Shown here piece after piece: positions 63,855 to 64,000 of a DNA stretch of 64,000 nucleotides (the stretch's first letter is position 1; each line of letters opens with the position of its first letter). Below the pieces are notes generated by a model. The model was not told where the DNA came from. It was given only the letters and a program-made list of their open reading frames with translations, and ran no database searches. The position numbers and the translations under genes are program-made. The DNA comes from Mya arenaria (Eukaryota > Mollusca > Bivalvia > Myida > Myidae): positions 35,338,098-35,402,097 of the forward strand of contig NC_069138.1 of the NCBI RefSeq assembly GCF_026914265.1, in the 5' to 3' direction.

Positions 63855-64000
63855 TTTAAAGCTGCACTCTCACAGATTGAACATTTTGACAACTTTTTTA
63901 TATTTTGTCTTGGAACGTGCCAATTTCTGCGAAAATTCATGGAAACCAGTTATAAGACTGTTGACAAAACTATAGTTCGCAAATTTTTATAATTGAGTTT
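63855..64000 (+). mobile_element. MITE family A, copy 3 (cut by window end)
   Basis: Starts CTTTAAAGCTGCACTCTCACAGATTGA followed by TTTTGACAACTTTTT and GGAAACCAGTTATAAGACTG, matching copy 1 from its left end. The right end is outside the window. Confidence 0.8.

Overview
This window reads as animal nuclear DNA, most likely from a bivalve mollusc. Genes are sparse and intron-rich with GT-AG introns. The DNA is AT-rich and packed with short inverted-repeat elements, minisatellites, a tRNA-headed SINE, a non-LTR retrotransposon and an envelope-bearing LTR retrotransposon. A tandem pair of IFI44-like GTPase genes (a family expanded in bivalves) and tandem TGACCTTGA-type repeats fit that placement. 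Species assignment is inference.

Layout: (1) 1-15 kb is a tandem duplication of a TLDc + GTPase (IFI44/IFI44L-like) gene. Copy 1 (3462-7374) is broken by two frame losses. Copy 2 (10509-14837) has six exons that join into an unbroken 470-codon frame with P-loop, DTSG and TKVD motifs. A decayed LINE (about 855-3226) sits upstream of copy 1, and a SINE sits at the matching place upstream of copy 2. (2) 16.6-27.7 kb is the SET (I2PP2A, NAP-family histone chaperone) gene, seven coding exons and 274 aa. Its introns carry ten intact-looking box C/D snoRNA copies of one family plus an eleventh split by a 336-bp PIF/Harbinger-like MITE. The D' guide is complementary to the conserved 28S rRNA segment GAGAGAGUUCAAG. 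(3) 31.4-61.6 kb on the minus strand is one large Ig-superfamily receptor gene. Its 27 coding exons join without a frame break into 1,614 codons: signal peptide, 10 Ig domains, 2 FN3 domains, one transmembrane helix and a roughly 430-aa cytoplasmic tail. Several of its exon edges have been tandemly amplified into neighbouring introns. The clearest case is a 51-bp (17-codon) minisatellite that repeats a 5' splice site in frame.

(4) Inside the intron between exons 13 and 14 of that receptor sits a 7.5-kb LTR retrotransposon (42135-49666; TSD CCAT; ends TTTCA...TGAAA). Its LTRs are almost identical but differ by one 469-bp tandem unit. Between the LTRs it has an intact 785-codon envelope-like ORF on the plus strand. 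In place of gag-pol there is an antisense, intronless beta-tubulin fragment (5' UTR through codon D161) and an antisense Gypsy RT fragment. The beta-tubulin piece is joined to the element exactly at the 3' end of an 18-nt primer-binding site, through a 9-nt identity. This looks like a misdirected strand transfer of plus-strand strong-stop DNA onto a host tubulin mRNA. It is the most unusual structure in the window.

The element itself landed in an older inverted-repeat element, and a related copy without the insertion lies near 56.3 kb. The remaining intergenic and intronic DNA holds MITE families, hairpins and simple repeats, with no further gene I can support.
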